The position numbers and the translations under genes were made by a program. A DNA stretch of 64,000 nucleotides, taken from the NCBI RefSeq assembly GCF_003289945.1, contig NZ_QMBP01000004.1, positions 248,001-312,000 on the forward strand. Reading direction: 5' to 3'. The DNA comes from Mesorhizobium hawassense (GTDB taxonomy: Bacteria > Pseudomonadota > Alphaproteobacteria > Rhizobiales > Rhizobiaceae). This document shows positions 1 to 8,753 of this stretch, in pieces (the first letter of the stretch is position 1; each line of letters opens with the position of its first letter). The notes beneath the pieces are model-generated. The model ran no database searches. It saw only the letters and a list, made by a program, of their open reading frames with translations, and was not told the origin of the DNA.

Positions 1-776
1 AGCATGCGGTCCATATGCTCGATGTCCAAACGGTCACCCTCGGCCCGGATCGTTGCAGGGCGAAAATCGCCACCATGCCCGGACGGCGGAAGTCGATTAT
101 CGTCGACGCCATAGGCGACCACGATCTCGATGTCCTGGGAGGAAGATTGGCATTCTCCGGCGCCGTTTCGACAGGCGCCTCCGGGCTCGGCGGTGGGTTA
201 GCCAAAGCGGTTCTGAGCGAGCGCCCAGCCGAAGGATCGATGGCGAAGCTTGCCGCCGTCGGCGGCCGGGCGGCAGTCATTGCCGGCAGCTGTTCCGCCC
301 GCACGCTGTAGCAAATCGATGCCGCCGAGAGACAGATGCCGGTTCTGCGCCTCGATCCCCGTCATATCGTGACCGGTGGAAGCGTCGTCGAGGACGCCCT
401 CGATTTCGCGCGACGCCATCTCGAGGCCGGGCCGGTGCTGATCGCAGCCTCCGGCAGCCCCGAGGCGGTTGCGGCCATTCAGCAGGCGTACGGCAAGCAC
501 GAGGCCGGGCAGGCGATCGAGAACGCGTTGGCGGAAATCGCCATCGGTCTTGTCGAAACCGGCGTTCGCCGACTGGTGGTCGCGGGCGGCGAAACCTCGG
601 GCGCCGTGGTCGACAGGCTGGCGATCGGAGCGTTCGAGGTCGGCGACGAACTTGCCGCCGGAGTGCCGATGCTGCGCACCATCGGACATCCAGGAGGCGA
701 TCTGGCGATGGCGCTCAAGTCCGGCAATTTCGGCGGTGTGGACTTCTTCGCGGAAGCGCTGTCCCGGCTCGCCTGA
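1..776 (+). pseudogene. Four-carbon acid sugar kinase (OtnK/DUF1537 type), 5' end outside window, in-frame nonsense codon
   Basis: The frame is open from the left edge and carries the C-terminal half of a DUF1537-type sugar-acid kinase: a GSCSxxT segment followed by a glycine-rich VVAGGETSGAV block and GHPGGD-FGG near the end. Family members phosphorylate four-carbon sugar acids such as erythronate or threonate. A TAG at 309-311 interrupts the frame directly after GSCSARTL, and reading continues in the same frame (QIDAAERQMPVLRL) to a normal stop at 776. The family usually has a Gln, Arg or Glu near this place, so a CAG to TAG change is the simplest cause. An ATG at 336 could restart only the C-terminal half. 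The product is probably inactive unless this is a sequencing error. The SDR gene downstream is a typical partner. Confidence 0.8.
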
Positions 777-863
777 AATCAGGGGAGACGCCGACACTGG
801 AGATCCCCCTATCCTGCCGGTGCTTATCGACCCTGGTGTAACCATCAACGACCGGAGACCATC

Positions 864-1619
864 ATGACCAGAAGCTTTGAAGGCAAGACCATCGTCGTAT
901 CGGGCGCGGCAGGCGGGGTCGGCCGAGCTGCTGTTGCACTCTTCATCGAAAGCGGCGCCCGGGTATGCGCAACCGATATCAGCCCGGCCGTTGCCGATCT
1001 GGAACGGGACGCGCCTGGCGACATCGTCGCGGTTGCCGCGGACGTCACCAAGGCTGCCGACGTCGAGAATATATTCGCGACGGCCGAGCAGCGGCTCGGC
1101 CCGGTCGACGTGCTCGTCAGCAATGCCGGCTTCATCATTTCCAAGTCCGTGCACGACACCAGCGAGGACGAGTGGGACCGCGTCATGAACGCCAATGCCA
1201 AATCCTTCTTCCTGATGTCGAGGCGCGCGCTGCCGTCGATGCTCGCGCGCGGCAACGGCTCGATCGTGGCGACGGGATCGATTTCGAGCGTCGTCGGCTT
1301 GCCGGAACAGGCGGCCTATTGCGCCGCCAAGGGCGCCCTCCTGCAACTGGTGCGGCAGATGGCCGTGGACTATGCCTCACACGGCATCCGCGTGAACGCC
1401 GTGGGAGCGGGATCCATCAATACGCCGTTCCTCACGCGCTACCTCGAAGGCCTGGATGACCCGGCCGCCGGCGAGGCGGCGATCAAGAGCGCGCATCCGA
1501 TTGGCCGCTGGGCCGAGCCCAGGGAAATCGCCGACGCGATCCTCTATCTGGCGGGCCCGAACGCCTCTTTCGTGACCGGGCATATTTTGATGGCCGATGG
1601 TGGCTGCAGCGCTCGCTAG
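864..1619 (+). CDS. SDR family NAD(P)-dependent oxidoreductase
   Basis: A 251-residue classical short-chain dehydrogenase, the usual family length. The nucleotide-binding glycine motif GAAGGVG is near residue 14, the NAG motif (VSNAGF) near residue 88, and the catalytic Ser (GSISS) and YCAAK (YxxxK) follow near residues 140-157. The start ATG has a GGAG about 8 bases upstream. It lies 87 bases after the broken sugar-acid kinase on the same strand. Together they suggest oxidation and phosphorylation of a small sugar acid or polyol, but the substrate cannot be told from sequence. The stop codon TAG forms the first bases of the palindromic repeat that follows. Confidence 0.9.
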   Translation: MTRSFEGKTIVVSGAAGGVGRAAVALFIESGARVCATDISPAVADLERDAPGDIVAVAADVTKAADVENIFATAEQRLGPVDVLVSNAGFIISKSVHDTSEDEWDRVMNANAKSFFLMSRRALPSMLARGNGSIVATGSISSVVGLPEQAAYCAAKGALLQLVRQMAVDYASHGIRVNAVGAGSINTPFLTRYLEGLDDPAAGEAAIKSAHPIGRWAEPREIADAILYLAGPNASFVTGHILMADGGCSAR

Positions 1620-1733
1620 AGCAAAGGCGCGAAGCGGTTGGGCTCGGCTGCTGCGCCGTTGCCTCTATTCGGAATTGCGTAAAAACAAAGAGATAGAGCA
1701 GCTCGGCGTTTCCGCGAAACGCGGAAACATTCT
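1617..1733. repeat. Dispersed palindromic intergenic repeat, copy A
   Basis: It shares a 20-base-plus core (ggaattgcgtaaaaacaaag, 1671-1690, followed by a variant of gatagagc) and the gaagcggtt block near 1632 with a second copy at 61889-62018. Near its right end is a perfect 9-bp stem (1708-1716 with 1720-1728, loop aaa). The outer edge begins TAGAGC, matching the terminal CTAGAGC of copy B. Short palindromic intergenic repeats of this kind (RIME-like) are common in Rhizobiales genomes. It carries no gene. It overlaps the stop codon of the SDR gene. Confidence 0.8.
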
Positions 1734-1749
1734 AAGCCGCTGGTCCAGC

Positions 1750-1774
1750 GGCGATCCAAGTCGGAAGGATCGCC
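1750..1774 (-). terminator. Hairpin downstream of the binding-protein gene
   Basis: GGCGATCC (1750-1757) pairs perfectly with GGATCGCC (1767-1774) across a 9-base loop, 18 bases beyond the stop of the minus-strand binding-protein gene. A second small stem (GCCGCTG/CAGCGGC) lies just beyond. There is no clear T-run on the minus strand, so termination is inferred only from position and stem strength. Confidence 0.4.
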
Positions 1775-1792
1775 GCCGGGCAAGTATTCCCC

Positions 1793-3052
1793 TTACTGCA
1801 GTTTGGCCTGCAGCGCGTTGACATCATCCGTGGTCATCTCGCCGTCGGTCGTGACCTTGCCGTCGACGATCTTCCACAGCCGGAATGGCCCGGTGATGTC
1901 GCCATATTTGTCGAAGGAAACCGGGCCGATGACACCTTCGTAGCGGATCGGCTTGCCGTCCTTGATCAGGCCGAGCGCCTTGGCGAATTCCTCCTTGCCG
2001 GCATAGATCGGCGCGCCTTGCGGATCGACCGCCTTGTACATGGCGTCCTTGATCTTGGCCGGGTCGTCGGAACCGGCGATGGCGATGGCAAGCCCGACAA
2101 TGGCGCCGGCGTCGTAGGAACGGTCGGCGGCCGGGTTCGACGGCTCGATGCCGGAGAAATCCTTGTAGTTCTTGTTGAAATAGTCGGTCGACGCGGTCGG
2201 GCTGGTGCCGGAGGACGTGCCATAGGCATCCTTGAGATAATCGGCCCCGACGGAGTCGATGAAGTCGGGGCTGTTCATGCCGTCATTGAGCAGGAACTTC
2301 TGCACGCCGCCCTGCGAGATCCAGGTGCGGGCGACGGTGGCGCCGTCGACCGGCGTGCTGACGAGATAGAGTCCGTCCGGCTCGCCGGCCATCGCCGCCG
2401 TCACTTCCGAGGCGTAGCTCGACTGCTTCTCGTTGTAGGGCGTGTCGGAGACGATGGTGCCGCCGAGCGCCTTATAGGCGCGCGAGAACTCGGCCACCAT
2501 GTTGACGCCGAAGTCGTTGTTGACGTGGATGATCGACAGTTTCTTGAAGCCCTTGTCGACGGCGTATTTGGCGGCGGCCACGCCCTGCAGGGCATCCGAG
2601 GTTATGGTGCGGAAGAAGATGCCGTTGGTCTTGCCGTCGCGGCCGAGCGCGGTCAGCGTCGGCGACGAGGAAGCGGGCGAGACCTGGACGATCTTCGCCG
2701 GCGCGGTCACCGAGGTGAGGATCGGGATCGACACCGAGGAGATGATGCCGCCGATGATCACAGGCACCTTCTTGACCTGCACGAGCTGGGTCGCGGCGTC
2801 GACCGCGACATTGCCTTGGCTCTGGCTGTCGCGCGTGTCGGTCGCGAGGTCGCAGCCGCGCACGCCGCCGGCGGCATTGATGTCGCGGAAGGCCATCTCG
2901 ACCGACTTGGCGCCGGCCTGGCCATATTCGCCGGCCGGGCCGGTCAGCTCCATGACGAGGCCGACGGTGATCTTGCAATCGGCGGCGTGAGCCGCACCGG
3001 CCACCGTGACGAGAGCGAGCGCGGTGGTGATTTTCAGTATCGTGCTTCTCAT
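1793..3052 (-). CDS. ABC transporter substrate-binding protein, branched-chain amino acid (LivK/Peripla_BP_6) type
   Basis: A 419-residue periplasmic binding protein. The N-terminus is a clear signal peptide (MRSTILKITTALALVTVAGA ending AHAAD), so the ATG at 3052 with AAGGGGA upstream was chosen over a longer open frame. The mature part opens ITVGLVMELTGPAGEYGQ, typical of LivJ/LivK/UrtA binding proteins. It should bind an amino acid or similar small solute and deliver it to the LivH/LivM permease encoded divergently at 7.8-9.7 kb. It is the last gene of the minus-strand run that starts with the GntR regulator. Ligand unknown. Confidence 0.92.
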   Translation of the reverse strand: MRSTILKITTALALVTVAGAAHAADCKITVGLVMELTGPAGEYGQAGAKSVEMAFRDINAAGGVRGCDLATDTRDSQSQGNVAVDAATQLVQVKKVPVIIGGIISSVSIPILTSVTAPAKIVQVSPASSSPTLTALGRDGKTNGIFFRTITSDALQGVAAAKYAVDKGFKKLSIIHVNNDFGVNMVAEFSRAYKALGGTIVSDTPYNEKQSSYASEVTAAMAGEPDGLYLVSTPVDGATVARTWISQGGVQKFLLNDGMNSPDFIDSVGADYLKDAYGTSSGTSPTASTDYFNKNYKDFSGIEPSNPAADRSYDAGAIVGLAIAIAGSDDPAKIKDAMYKAVDPQGAPIYAGKEEFAKALGLIKDGKPIRYEGVIGPVSFDKYGDITGPFRLWKIVDGKVTTDGEMTTDDVNALQAKLQ

Positions 3053-3101
3053 TGTTGTTCCCCTTGAGTTACTCGACTGTGGTCTGATCTCTCGAGCCTG
3101 T

Positions 3102-3539
3102 TCAGCGTTCCGGCACCTGCAGCCAGGTCTCATGCAGATGTCGCCATTCGACGCCGTTGGGCGCCGATGAACTGGTGGTGAAGACGGCGCTCGACCGGCG
3201 GCGGCTGCGCTTGCCGTCGCGCAACTGCGCCTCGACATAGAGGACGACGATCGTGTCGTCGGTTCGCCAGCCGGGCCTGATGTCCTCGATCGAGATGGCA
3301 AAGCCGTCATCGCAGGTGGCGCGGCTTTGCCAGACATGGTCGATGACCGCATCGCGATCGAGGATCGCGCCGCTCGGCGCGATCATGGTCAAGTCTTCGC
3401 CCATGACGGCTTCGAAGCGGCCGAAGTCGACGGTGTCGGCACGCGCGGCGACGAACCAGTCGACGAAGAAGCGGTGCAGATCGACAATCTCGGTGCTGGC
3501 GCGGGAAAACAGCGAGGCCTCCTGGCTCATGGCGCTCAC
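3102..3539 (-). CDS. SnoaL/NTF2-like (DUF4440-type) protein
   Basis: A 145-residue protein with the pattern of the NTF2-like fold: an N-terminal helix (LHRFFVDWFVAARAD), a GEDLTMIAPSGAILDRDAVIDH segment and a closing strand pair with HLHETW. Family members include small isomerases, hydrolases and binding proteins; no activity can be assigned. Its ATG overlaps the aldo/keto reductase stop by four bases (ATGA), so the two are translationally coupled. Confidence 0.75.
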   Translation of the reverse strand: MSAMSQEASLFSRASTEIVDLHRFFVDWFVAARADTVDFGRFEAVMGEDLTMIAPSGAILDRDAVIDHVWQSRATCDDGFAISIEDIRPGWRTDDTIVVLYVEAQLRDGKRSRRRSSAVFTTSSSAPNGVEWRHLHETWLQVPER

Positions 3540-4591
3540 ACCCGGCCTGCGTTCAAATTGTAGTGCATGATCGAGCCGTGGCGGCCATGGCGGTCGCGCT
3601 CCAGCGCGTAGACGTCGCCTTCGAGACCCGGGCTTTGCGCGATCACGGCGCCGATCGCCGCCTTGTCGTCAGGGCTCAGTTGCAGGTCCATGATTGCCGC
3701 GTTGGCAAGCGCATGCGCCTGGTTGCGGGCGCCGACGATGACGGCGGCCACCCGCGGCTGTTGCAGCACCCAGGCGCTGGCGATGGTGGCGATGTCGACG
3801 CCGTGGCGGTCGCCGACCGTCTTCAAAGCCCGCAGCAATTGCTGGAAAAGGTCCCAGCCGCCGAAGTCGTCGATGATCAATTTGTATTTGACCAGCGAGC
3901 GGTTCTCGAGCGGCGTCGCCGGTTCGGCAGCGCCAAGCCATCGATCGCTGAGGAAGCCGCCGGCGACGGAACCGTAGCACAGGAAATGCATGCCATGCTG
4001 CTTCGCCAGTGCGGCAAGGCTTGCCGCCGGTCGCTGGTCGAGCACGGAATATTGCAGTTGCTGGCTGACCAGCGGAATGCCTGCCGCCAGGATCTCGGCG
4101 AGCCGTAGCGTGTCGAAATTGGTGGTGCCGAGATTGCGCAACTTGCCTTCGAGCCGCAGCTCGTTCAGCCAACCCATCGCTTCGACATAGCGGGGCTGAG
4201 CATAGTCCCACCAATGGAACTGCACGAGGTCGATGCGCTCGGTCTTCAGCCTGCGCAGCGACTGGTCGACGATGCCCCTGATGTAGTCGCGGCTGATGCC
4301 GGCCAGCCTTTCGAGATCGGGAACCAGCTTGGTGTGAACCTTCATCCTGGCGGCGGCATCGAGACCGCGTTCATTGGCGAGCCGCAGCCGCGCGGCGCCG
4401 ATCAGCTCCTCGACGCCGGTATAGATGTCGGCGCAGTCGTAGGTGAAGATGCCGGCGTCGAAAGTGGCGATCAGATCGGCCACCGCCTGCTCGCGGTCTA
4501 TCGCGCCATGGCCGCCGGCCAGTTGCCAGCCGCCACGAATGACGCGCGAGATGGTATAGCCGGTGGCTAGCTCGAAAGTCCTGGCGGTCAT
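3536..4591 (-). CDS. Aldo/keto reductase
   Basis: A 351-residue AKR-fold oxidoreductase. The catalytic tetrad can be placed: Asp and Tyr in TYDCADIYTG (near residue 50), Lys in KVHTKLV, and His in VQFHWWDY. The C-terminal nucleotide-binding SAWVLQQPRVAAVIVGARN block is also present. The start at 4591 (MTARTFELATGY) was preferred because it overlaps the stop of the upstream gene as ATGA; a longer open frame upstream runs through that gene. It probably reduces a carbonyl or oxidises an alcohol intermediate of the compound imported by the Liv system. Confidence 0.88.
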   Translation of the reverse strand: MTARTFELATGYTISRVIRGGWQLAGGHGAIDREQAVADLIATFDAGIFTYDCADIYTGVEELIGAARLRLANERGLDAAARMKVHTKLVPDLERLAGISRDYIRGIVDQSLRRLKTERIDLVQFHWWDYAQPRYVEAMGWLNELRLEGKLRNLGTTNFDTLRLAEILAAGIPLVSQQLQYSVLDQRPAASLAALAKQHGMHFLCYGSVAGGFLSDRWLGAAEPATPLENRSLVKYKLIIDDFGGWDLFQQLLRALKTVGDRHGVDIATIASAWVLQQPRVAAVIVGARNQAHALANAAIMDLQLSPDDKAAIGAVIAQSPGLEGDVYALERDRHGRHGSIMHYNLNAGRV

Positions 4592-4941
4592 TTGTGCTCC
4601 GTCTTCCCCGGCATCGGCACCGCCGTCGTTTCGGCATGGCTGAACCGCCGCTTGGCCACCCTGACGATTCTCAGCCGGCTGGCGCAGTTCGGGTCGGGAC
4701 AGGCAATCTCGGCGTCCGACGTCATCCAGTCGTTGGCGTGCGTCGGCCGCTGCTTGGCCGCGAGCAGCGGCAGCACGGCGGCAATGGAATAGATCGAAAA
4801 GCCCTGCCCCGCCGGCAGCGACAGCATCTCGCCCTTGAGTTCGAAATAGTCGCCGGCCTTGGCGCCGCAATAGATCGGCTTGCCCTCGGGAATGACCGCT
4901 TCGACGCGCAGGTCGAAGAGCTCGAAACTGTCGTCAGCCAT
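4588..4941 (-). CDS. Small cysteine-containing protein, TIGR04076-like
   Basis: A 117-residue cytoplasmic protein (MADDSFELFDLRVEAVIPEG) resembling the uncharacterised TIGR04076 family. It contains CGAKAGDYFEL, a SLPAGQGFSIYSIAAVLPLL stretch, and a C-terminal CPDPNC pair that could bind a metal. It overlaps the DUF3830 gene upstream by 8 bases and the aldo/keto reductase downstream by 4, so it belongs to a coupled operon. Function unknown; family placement is from memory of sequence pattern. Confidence 0.65.
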   Translation of the reverse strand: MADDSFELFDLRVEAVIPEGKPIYCGAKAGDYFELKGEMLSLPAGQGFSIYSIAAVLPLLAAKQRPTHANDWMTSDAEIACPDPNCASRLRIVRVAKRRFSHAETTAVPMPGKTEHK

Positions 4942-5431
4942 TTGAGGCCTCCACCAGGCTGAACGAGATGTCGCACGCGCCGTTGCGGCGGATGATTCCG
5001 CAGGCGGCGGCGAGCTGCTCGCGCTGTTCGGGCAGCACCTGCGCCACCACGCTGCCGGCGAGCCAGCCGATCGGGAAGAACAGGCGCGCGTCCTGGCCGT
5101 AGAACAGGCCGATGTCGAAGATCGCGTTCGGATTGCCGCCCCACATGCGTGGCGGCACATAGGAGAGCACGATGTCGCCGGGCTGCGGCGTCAGGGTGGC
5201 GTTCTCAGCAGGCAGCGGCCGGGCGTAGCTCTGTCCATGAAGATGCGGCGGCGGCACAGGGCAGGAAATCTCGGGACCGGTCCACATCGCATGGATGCCG
5301 GCGACGACACGCGGCTCGGCCAGATAAGCCCACAGGAAGGCGGCGTTCTCGGGCGCCTTTTCCGGCAAAAGCAGCGCGGTCGCGGACAGGCCGGAACGCG
5401 GCTCGCTGATTTTTATGGCGCGTCGTGTCAT
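4934..5431 (-). CDS. DUF3830 family (cyclophilin-like fold) protein
   Basis: A 165-residue protein with features I associate with DUF3830: an early ATALLLPEKAPENAAFLWAY segment resembling the cyclophilin strand-helix, PGDIVLSYVPP, and a C-terminal GACDISFSLVE. Family members occur beside amino-acid ABC transporters in proteobacteria and have no settled activity. The start ATG overlaps the GntR stop as ATGA, so it is expressed with its putative repressor. Confidence 0.75.
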   Translation of the reverse strand: MTRRAIKISEPRSGLSATALLLPEKAPENAAFLWAYLAEPRVVAGIHAMWTGPEISCPVPPPHLHGQSYARPLPAENATLTPQPGDIVLSYVPPRMWGGNPNAIFDIGLFYGQDARLFFPIGWLAGSVVAQVLPEQREQLAAACGIIRRNGACDISFSLVEASNG

Positions 5432-6156
5432 GTCGCCTGCATCCCGGATTTCAGTTTGTCACGCAGGAAGGCGAAGGGCCGGCTGATGTCGGCGACCAGC
5501 GCCTCGCGCGCTGCCTTCGCGTCCTGCACCGCTAGTGCCGCGACGATGCTTCGGTGATAATGTGCGGTATCGACCTCGCCGGCTTCCGAAAAGGCGTAGA
5601 TGGCGACACGGATGCACGGCCCCGATTGCAGCCAGAGGCTTTCGATCATCGGGATCAGCACCGCCGACCCGCAGGCGCGGTAGATCTCGAAATGGAAGCT
5701 CTGATTGAGCGTCACCTCGCGGTCGACGTCCTTCTTGTGCTTGAGCGCGCGGATCTCGTCCCATTCGCGCAACAGACCTTCGACCGTCGCGATCTGGCGC
5801 GGCCCCATGCGCGAGGCCGCGAGCGAGATCGCCTCGCCCTCGATCAGGATGCGGGCGCGCAACAGGTCGTCTATGCGATCCAGCGTGATCGGCGGCACGC
5901 GTACCGAGCGGTTGGGCAGCGCCTCGAGCGCCTTTTCCGTGATCAACCGTCCGAGCGCCTCGCGCACCGGCATGGTCGAGGTGACCAGCGCGTCGGCAAG
6001 GCCGCGTATCGTCAGCACCTGGCTCGGCTCGAACAGGCCGCCGATCAGAGCGCGGCGCAATTCGGAATAGACGCGATCCTGCACGGTCTCGCGGCCGACC
6101 GGCGCGAGCTGCGCGGCGATCACCTCGTTGTTGCGCTCGATAGCGGCCTTCTGCAT
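5428..6156 (-). CDS. GntR family transcriptional regulator (FCD subfamily)
   Basis: A 242-residue repressor or activator: winged HTH at about residues 25-90 (VYSELRRALIGGLFEPSQVL, then LADALVTSTMPVREALGRL) followed by an all-helical FCD ligand domain (LLRARILIEGEAISLAA, NQSFHFEIYRACGS, HYHRSIVAAL). FCD regulators commonly respond to small acids or amino acids. It heads the minus-strand run and is divergent from livG, so it probably controls both directions from the 145-base spacer, which holds a TGTGATCACA palindrome. Confidence 0.92.
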   Translation of the reverse strand: MQKAAIERNNEVIAAQLAPVGRETVQDRVYSELRRALIGGLFEPSQVLTIRGLADALVTSTMPVREALGRLITEKALEALPNRSVRVPPITLDRIDDLLRARILIEGEAISLAASRMGPRQIATVEGLLREWDEIRALKHKKDVDREVTLNQSFHFEIYRACGSAVLIPMIESLWLQSGPCIRVAIYAFSEAGEVDTAHYHRSIVAALAVQDAKAAREALVADISRPFAFLRDKLKSGMQAT

Positions 6157-6227
6157 GGCGCTCCCAATCTCGACCCTCTGGGGTCCGGCCGTTTTCAGTC
6201 TTGCGAAAGAAAATAAAGCCGAATAGC

Positions 6228-6251
6228 GTGATCAAAGCAAGTGTGATCACA
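6228..6251. promoter_or_regulatory. Candidate GntR operator in divergent promoter
   Basis: Within the spacer between gntR and livG, TGTGATCACA at 6242-6251 is a perfect 10-bp palindrome, and a second GTGATCA half-like copy lies at 6228-6234, 14 bases away. The location between divergent genes next to a GntR gene supports an operator. Binding is inference. Confidence 0.5.
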
Positions 6252-6301
6252 TATCAAAATATTCATGAGGCGGGAAACAACCGCTTCGGCCAGAGGGACT
6301 G

Positions 6302-7102
6302 ATGAGCGAGACGGCAAGACAGCATGGGCCGCAGACCCATGCGCCGGTTCTGGCAGCCACCAACATCACCAGGCGCTTCGGCGGCCTGGTGGCAATCAAC
6401 AATGTCTCGTTCGAGGTGCGGCCGGGCGAGATCCTCGGCCTGATCGGTCCCAACGGCGCCGGCAAGACGACGATGTTCGACCTGCTCGCCGGCAGCATCC
6501 TGCCGACCAGCGGCGAGATCCGGCTCAACGGCGCGCTGGTGTCGGGCGAGGCCGCGCATCTGCGCATCGGACGCGGCCTGGGGCGCACCTTCCAGATTCC
6601 GCGGCCGCTGCCCAATCTGACGCTGATCGAGAACGTCATGCTTGCCGCGCAAGGGCAGAGCGGCGAGCGGCTGCTCGCCAATTTTCTCACGCCGTGGCGG
6701 GTCGCGGCCGAGGAGAAGGTGGCTGCGAAGAAAGCTGCCGATCTGCTGGAGCTCGTCTCACTCACCCGGCTGGCGCACGAGCCGGCGCGCGTGCTTTCCG
6801 GCGGCCAGCGCAAGCTGCTCGAGCTCGCCCGCGTGATGATGGCCGATCCGGCGATCATCCTGCTCGACGAGCCGGCCGCCGGCGTCAACGCCACGCTGCT
6901 CGAGGTCATCATCGACCGCGTCCGCGATATCAACCGGAGCGGCATCACCTTCCTGTTGATCGAGCACAACATCGACATGGTGACGCGGCTCTGCCATCGC
7001 GTCCTGGTGATGGCGAGCGGCGAGCTCCTGTGCGAGGGCACCGCCGACGAGGTGGCGCGCGACCCGCGTGTCATCGAGGCCTATCTCGGAGGCGCGGCAT
7101 GA
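6302..7102 (+). CDS. livG: ABC transporter ATP-binding protein, LivG type
   Basis: A 266-residue ATPase of the branched-chain amino acid transporter family. Walker A is GPNGAGKT (near residue 53), the signature LSGGQRK near residue 172, and Walker B IILLDEP is followed by the LivG-type AAGVN. The start ATG has GAGGGA upstream. It is the first gene of livGFHM and overlaps livF by four bases. The complex would energise uptake of the solute caught by the binding protein at 1793-3052. Confidence 0.93.
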   Translation: MSETARQHGPQTHAPVLAATNITRRFGGLVAINNVSFEVRPGEILGLIGPNGAGKTTMFDLLAGSILPTSGEIRLNGALVSGEAAHLRIGRGLGRTFQIPRPLPNLTLIENVMLAAQGQSGERLLANFLTPWRVAAEEKVAAKKAADLLELVSLTRLAHEPARVLSGGQRKLLELARVMMADPAIILLDEPAAGVNATLLEVIIDRVRDINRSGITFLLIEHNIDMVTRLCHRVLVMASGELLCEGTADEVARDPRVIEAYLGGAA

Positions 7103-7848
7103 GCGAAACCGTGCTCGACGTGCGCGATCTCGAAGCCGGCTACGAGCCTGGCGTGCCGATCGTGCGCGGCGCCTCGATCACCGTCGACAAGGGCGAGATC
7201 GTCGTCGTTCTCGGGCCGAACGGCGCTGGCAAGTCGAGCCTGATAAAGGCCGTCGCCGGCCTTGTCCCGATCAGCCGGGGCACGGTGCTGCTCGACGGCA
7301 AGGACATCACCGCGGCGCCCGCCCACACCATGGTCCGCCTCGGCCTCGCCTTCGTGCCGCAGACCGAAAACGTCTTTCCGCTGATGTCGGTCGAGGACAA
7401 TCTGAAGGTCGCCTGCGGCATCCTCGAGCGGCGCCAGGCGCCCGCCAGCATCGAGGAGATGTATGCGATGTTCCCCGACCTCGCGCGCCAGAAGCGGAGC
7501 GCCGCCGGCAATTTGTCGGGCGGCCAGCGCCAGATGCTGGCCGTGGCGCGGGCGCTGATCGTCCATCCCAAGGTGCTGGTGCTCGACGAGCCGTCGGCTG
7601 GCCTGTCGCCGAAATTCGTGGCGGTGGTGTTCGAGATGCTGGCAGCCATCCGCAAGTCCGGCGTCACCATCCTTCTGGTCGAGCAGAACGCCAAGGCAGC
7701 CCTTGCCATCGGCGACCGCGCCTATGTGCTTGTCGAGGGCAAGGAGCGGCATGAGGGCGTCGCCTCGACGCTGTGGGACGATCCTGTCGTCGCCGAGCTC
7801 TATCTCGGCCAGCGGCCGCTCAAGCGGGAAGCGGGAGGCGCGGCATGA
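7099..7848 (+). CDS. livF: ABC transporter ATP-binding protein, LivF type
   Basis: A 249-residue second ATPase, shorter than LivG as usual. Walker A is GPNGAGKSS, the signature LSGGQRQM, and Walker B VLVLDEP with SAGLSPKFV. The ATG at 7099 overlaps the livG stop (ATGA), and its own stop overlaps livH in the same way, so the start is secure. Confidence 0.93.
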   Translation: MSETVLDVRDLEAGYEPGVPIVRGASITVDKGEIVVVLGPNGAGKSSLIKAVAGLVPISRGTVLLDGKDITAAPAHTMVRLGLAFVPQTENVFPLMSVEDNLKVACGILERRQAPASIEEMYAMFPDLARQKRSAAGNLSGGQRQMLAVARALIVHPKVLVLDEPSAGLSPKFVAVVFEMLAAIRKSGVTILLVEQNAKAALAIGDRAYVLVEGKERHEGVASTLWDDPVVAELYLGQRPLKREAGGAA

Positions 7849-8753
7849 GCCTGCAATTCATCGTCGACGGGCTGCTCGCCGGCTCGATGATCGGCCTCGG
7901 CGCCATCGGCGTGACGCTGACCTATTCGATCCTGCGCTTCTCCAATTTCGCTCATGGCGACTTCATGGCCTGGGGCGCCTATGCGACGCTGGTTTGCGTC
8001 GGCGCCATCGGCGCCCTGTTCGGCAAGGTGGCGCCGATCGCGCCGCTGTCCTTCGGCTGGCCGCTCATCCTCGGCCTGATCGTCGGCATGGCCTTCACCG
8101 CTTTGCTGGCGCTGCTGCTCGACAAGCTGCTCTTCTCGCGGCTGCGCCGGCAGGAACAGGCGATCATTGTCGTCATGGGCAGCTTCGGCGCCTCGATGGC
8201 GCTGAGAAGCCTGCTCGAATTCGTCTTCACCTCGCGCCCGACCTATTTCAGCCGCGCCATCCAGATCGCCATGCCGGTCGGCCTTGGCATCCGCATCACG
8301 CCCGACCAGATCGCGCTGCTCTTCCTAACAGCTGCGTTGGTGCTCGGCGTGCACCTTCTGACGACCCGCACCCAGACCGGCCGCTCCATGCAGGCGATGA
8401 GCCAGAACCCGGCCCTTGCCCGCATCGCCGGCATCGACGTCGCCGGCGTCGTGCGGGTCACCTGGGTCATCGGCGCGGCACTTGCCTGCGTCGCCGGCGT
8501 GATGATCGGCGTCTTGGTGCAGATCCGTCCGCTGATGGGCTTCGACATGCTGCTGCCGATGTTCGCCGCCGCCATCCTCGGCGGCATTGGCAGCATTCCG
8601 GGCGCCGTGGTCGGCGGCCTGATCATCGGCCTCGCCGAAGCCGGCGCGGTACAGCTGATCGGCGCTGAATGGCGCGCCGCGGTTTCCTTCATCATCCTGA
8701 TGGCAGTGCTCATCGTGCGCCCCATCGGGCTCTTCGGGGTGCGCGAGAGATGA
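7845..8753 (+). CDS. livH: Branched-chain amino acid ABC permease, LivH type
   Basis: A 302-residue inner-membrane permease with about eight hydrophobic segments. It begins MSLQFIVDGLLAGSMIGLGA and contains the family patch SNFAHGDFMAWGAY near residue 30 and AAILGGIGSIPGAVVGG near residue 245. The start overlaps the livF stop (ATGA). Confidence 0.93.
   Translation: MSLQFIVDGLLAGSMIGLGAIGVTLTYSILRFSNFAHGDFMAWGAYATLVCVGAIGALFGKVAPIAPLSFGWPLILGLIVGMAFTALLALLLDKLLFSRLRRQEQAIIVVMGSFGASMALRSLLEFVFTSRPTYFSRAIQIAMPVGLGIRITPDQIALLFLTAALVLGVHLLTTRTQTGRSMQAMSQNPALARIAGIDVAGVVRVTWVIGAALACVAGVMIGVLVQIRPLMGFDMLLPMFAAAILGGIGSIPGAVVGGLIIGLAEAGAVQLIGAEWRAAVSFIILMAVLIVRPIGLFGVRER

Noticed and set aside
198..1346. 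A 382-residue minus-strand frame across the kinase and SDR genes
   Set aside because: It crosses two recognisable plus-strand genes and their spacer, which a real gene would not do here.
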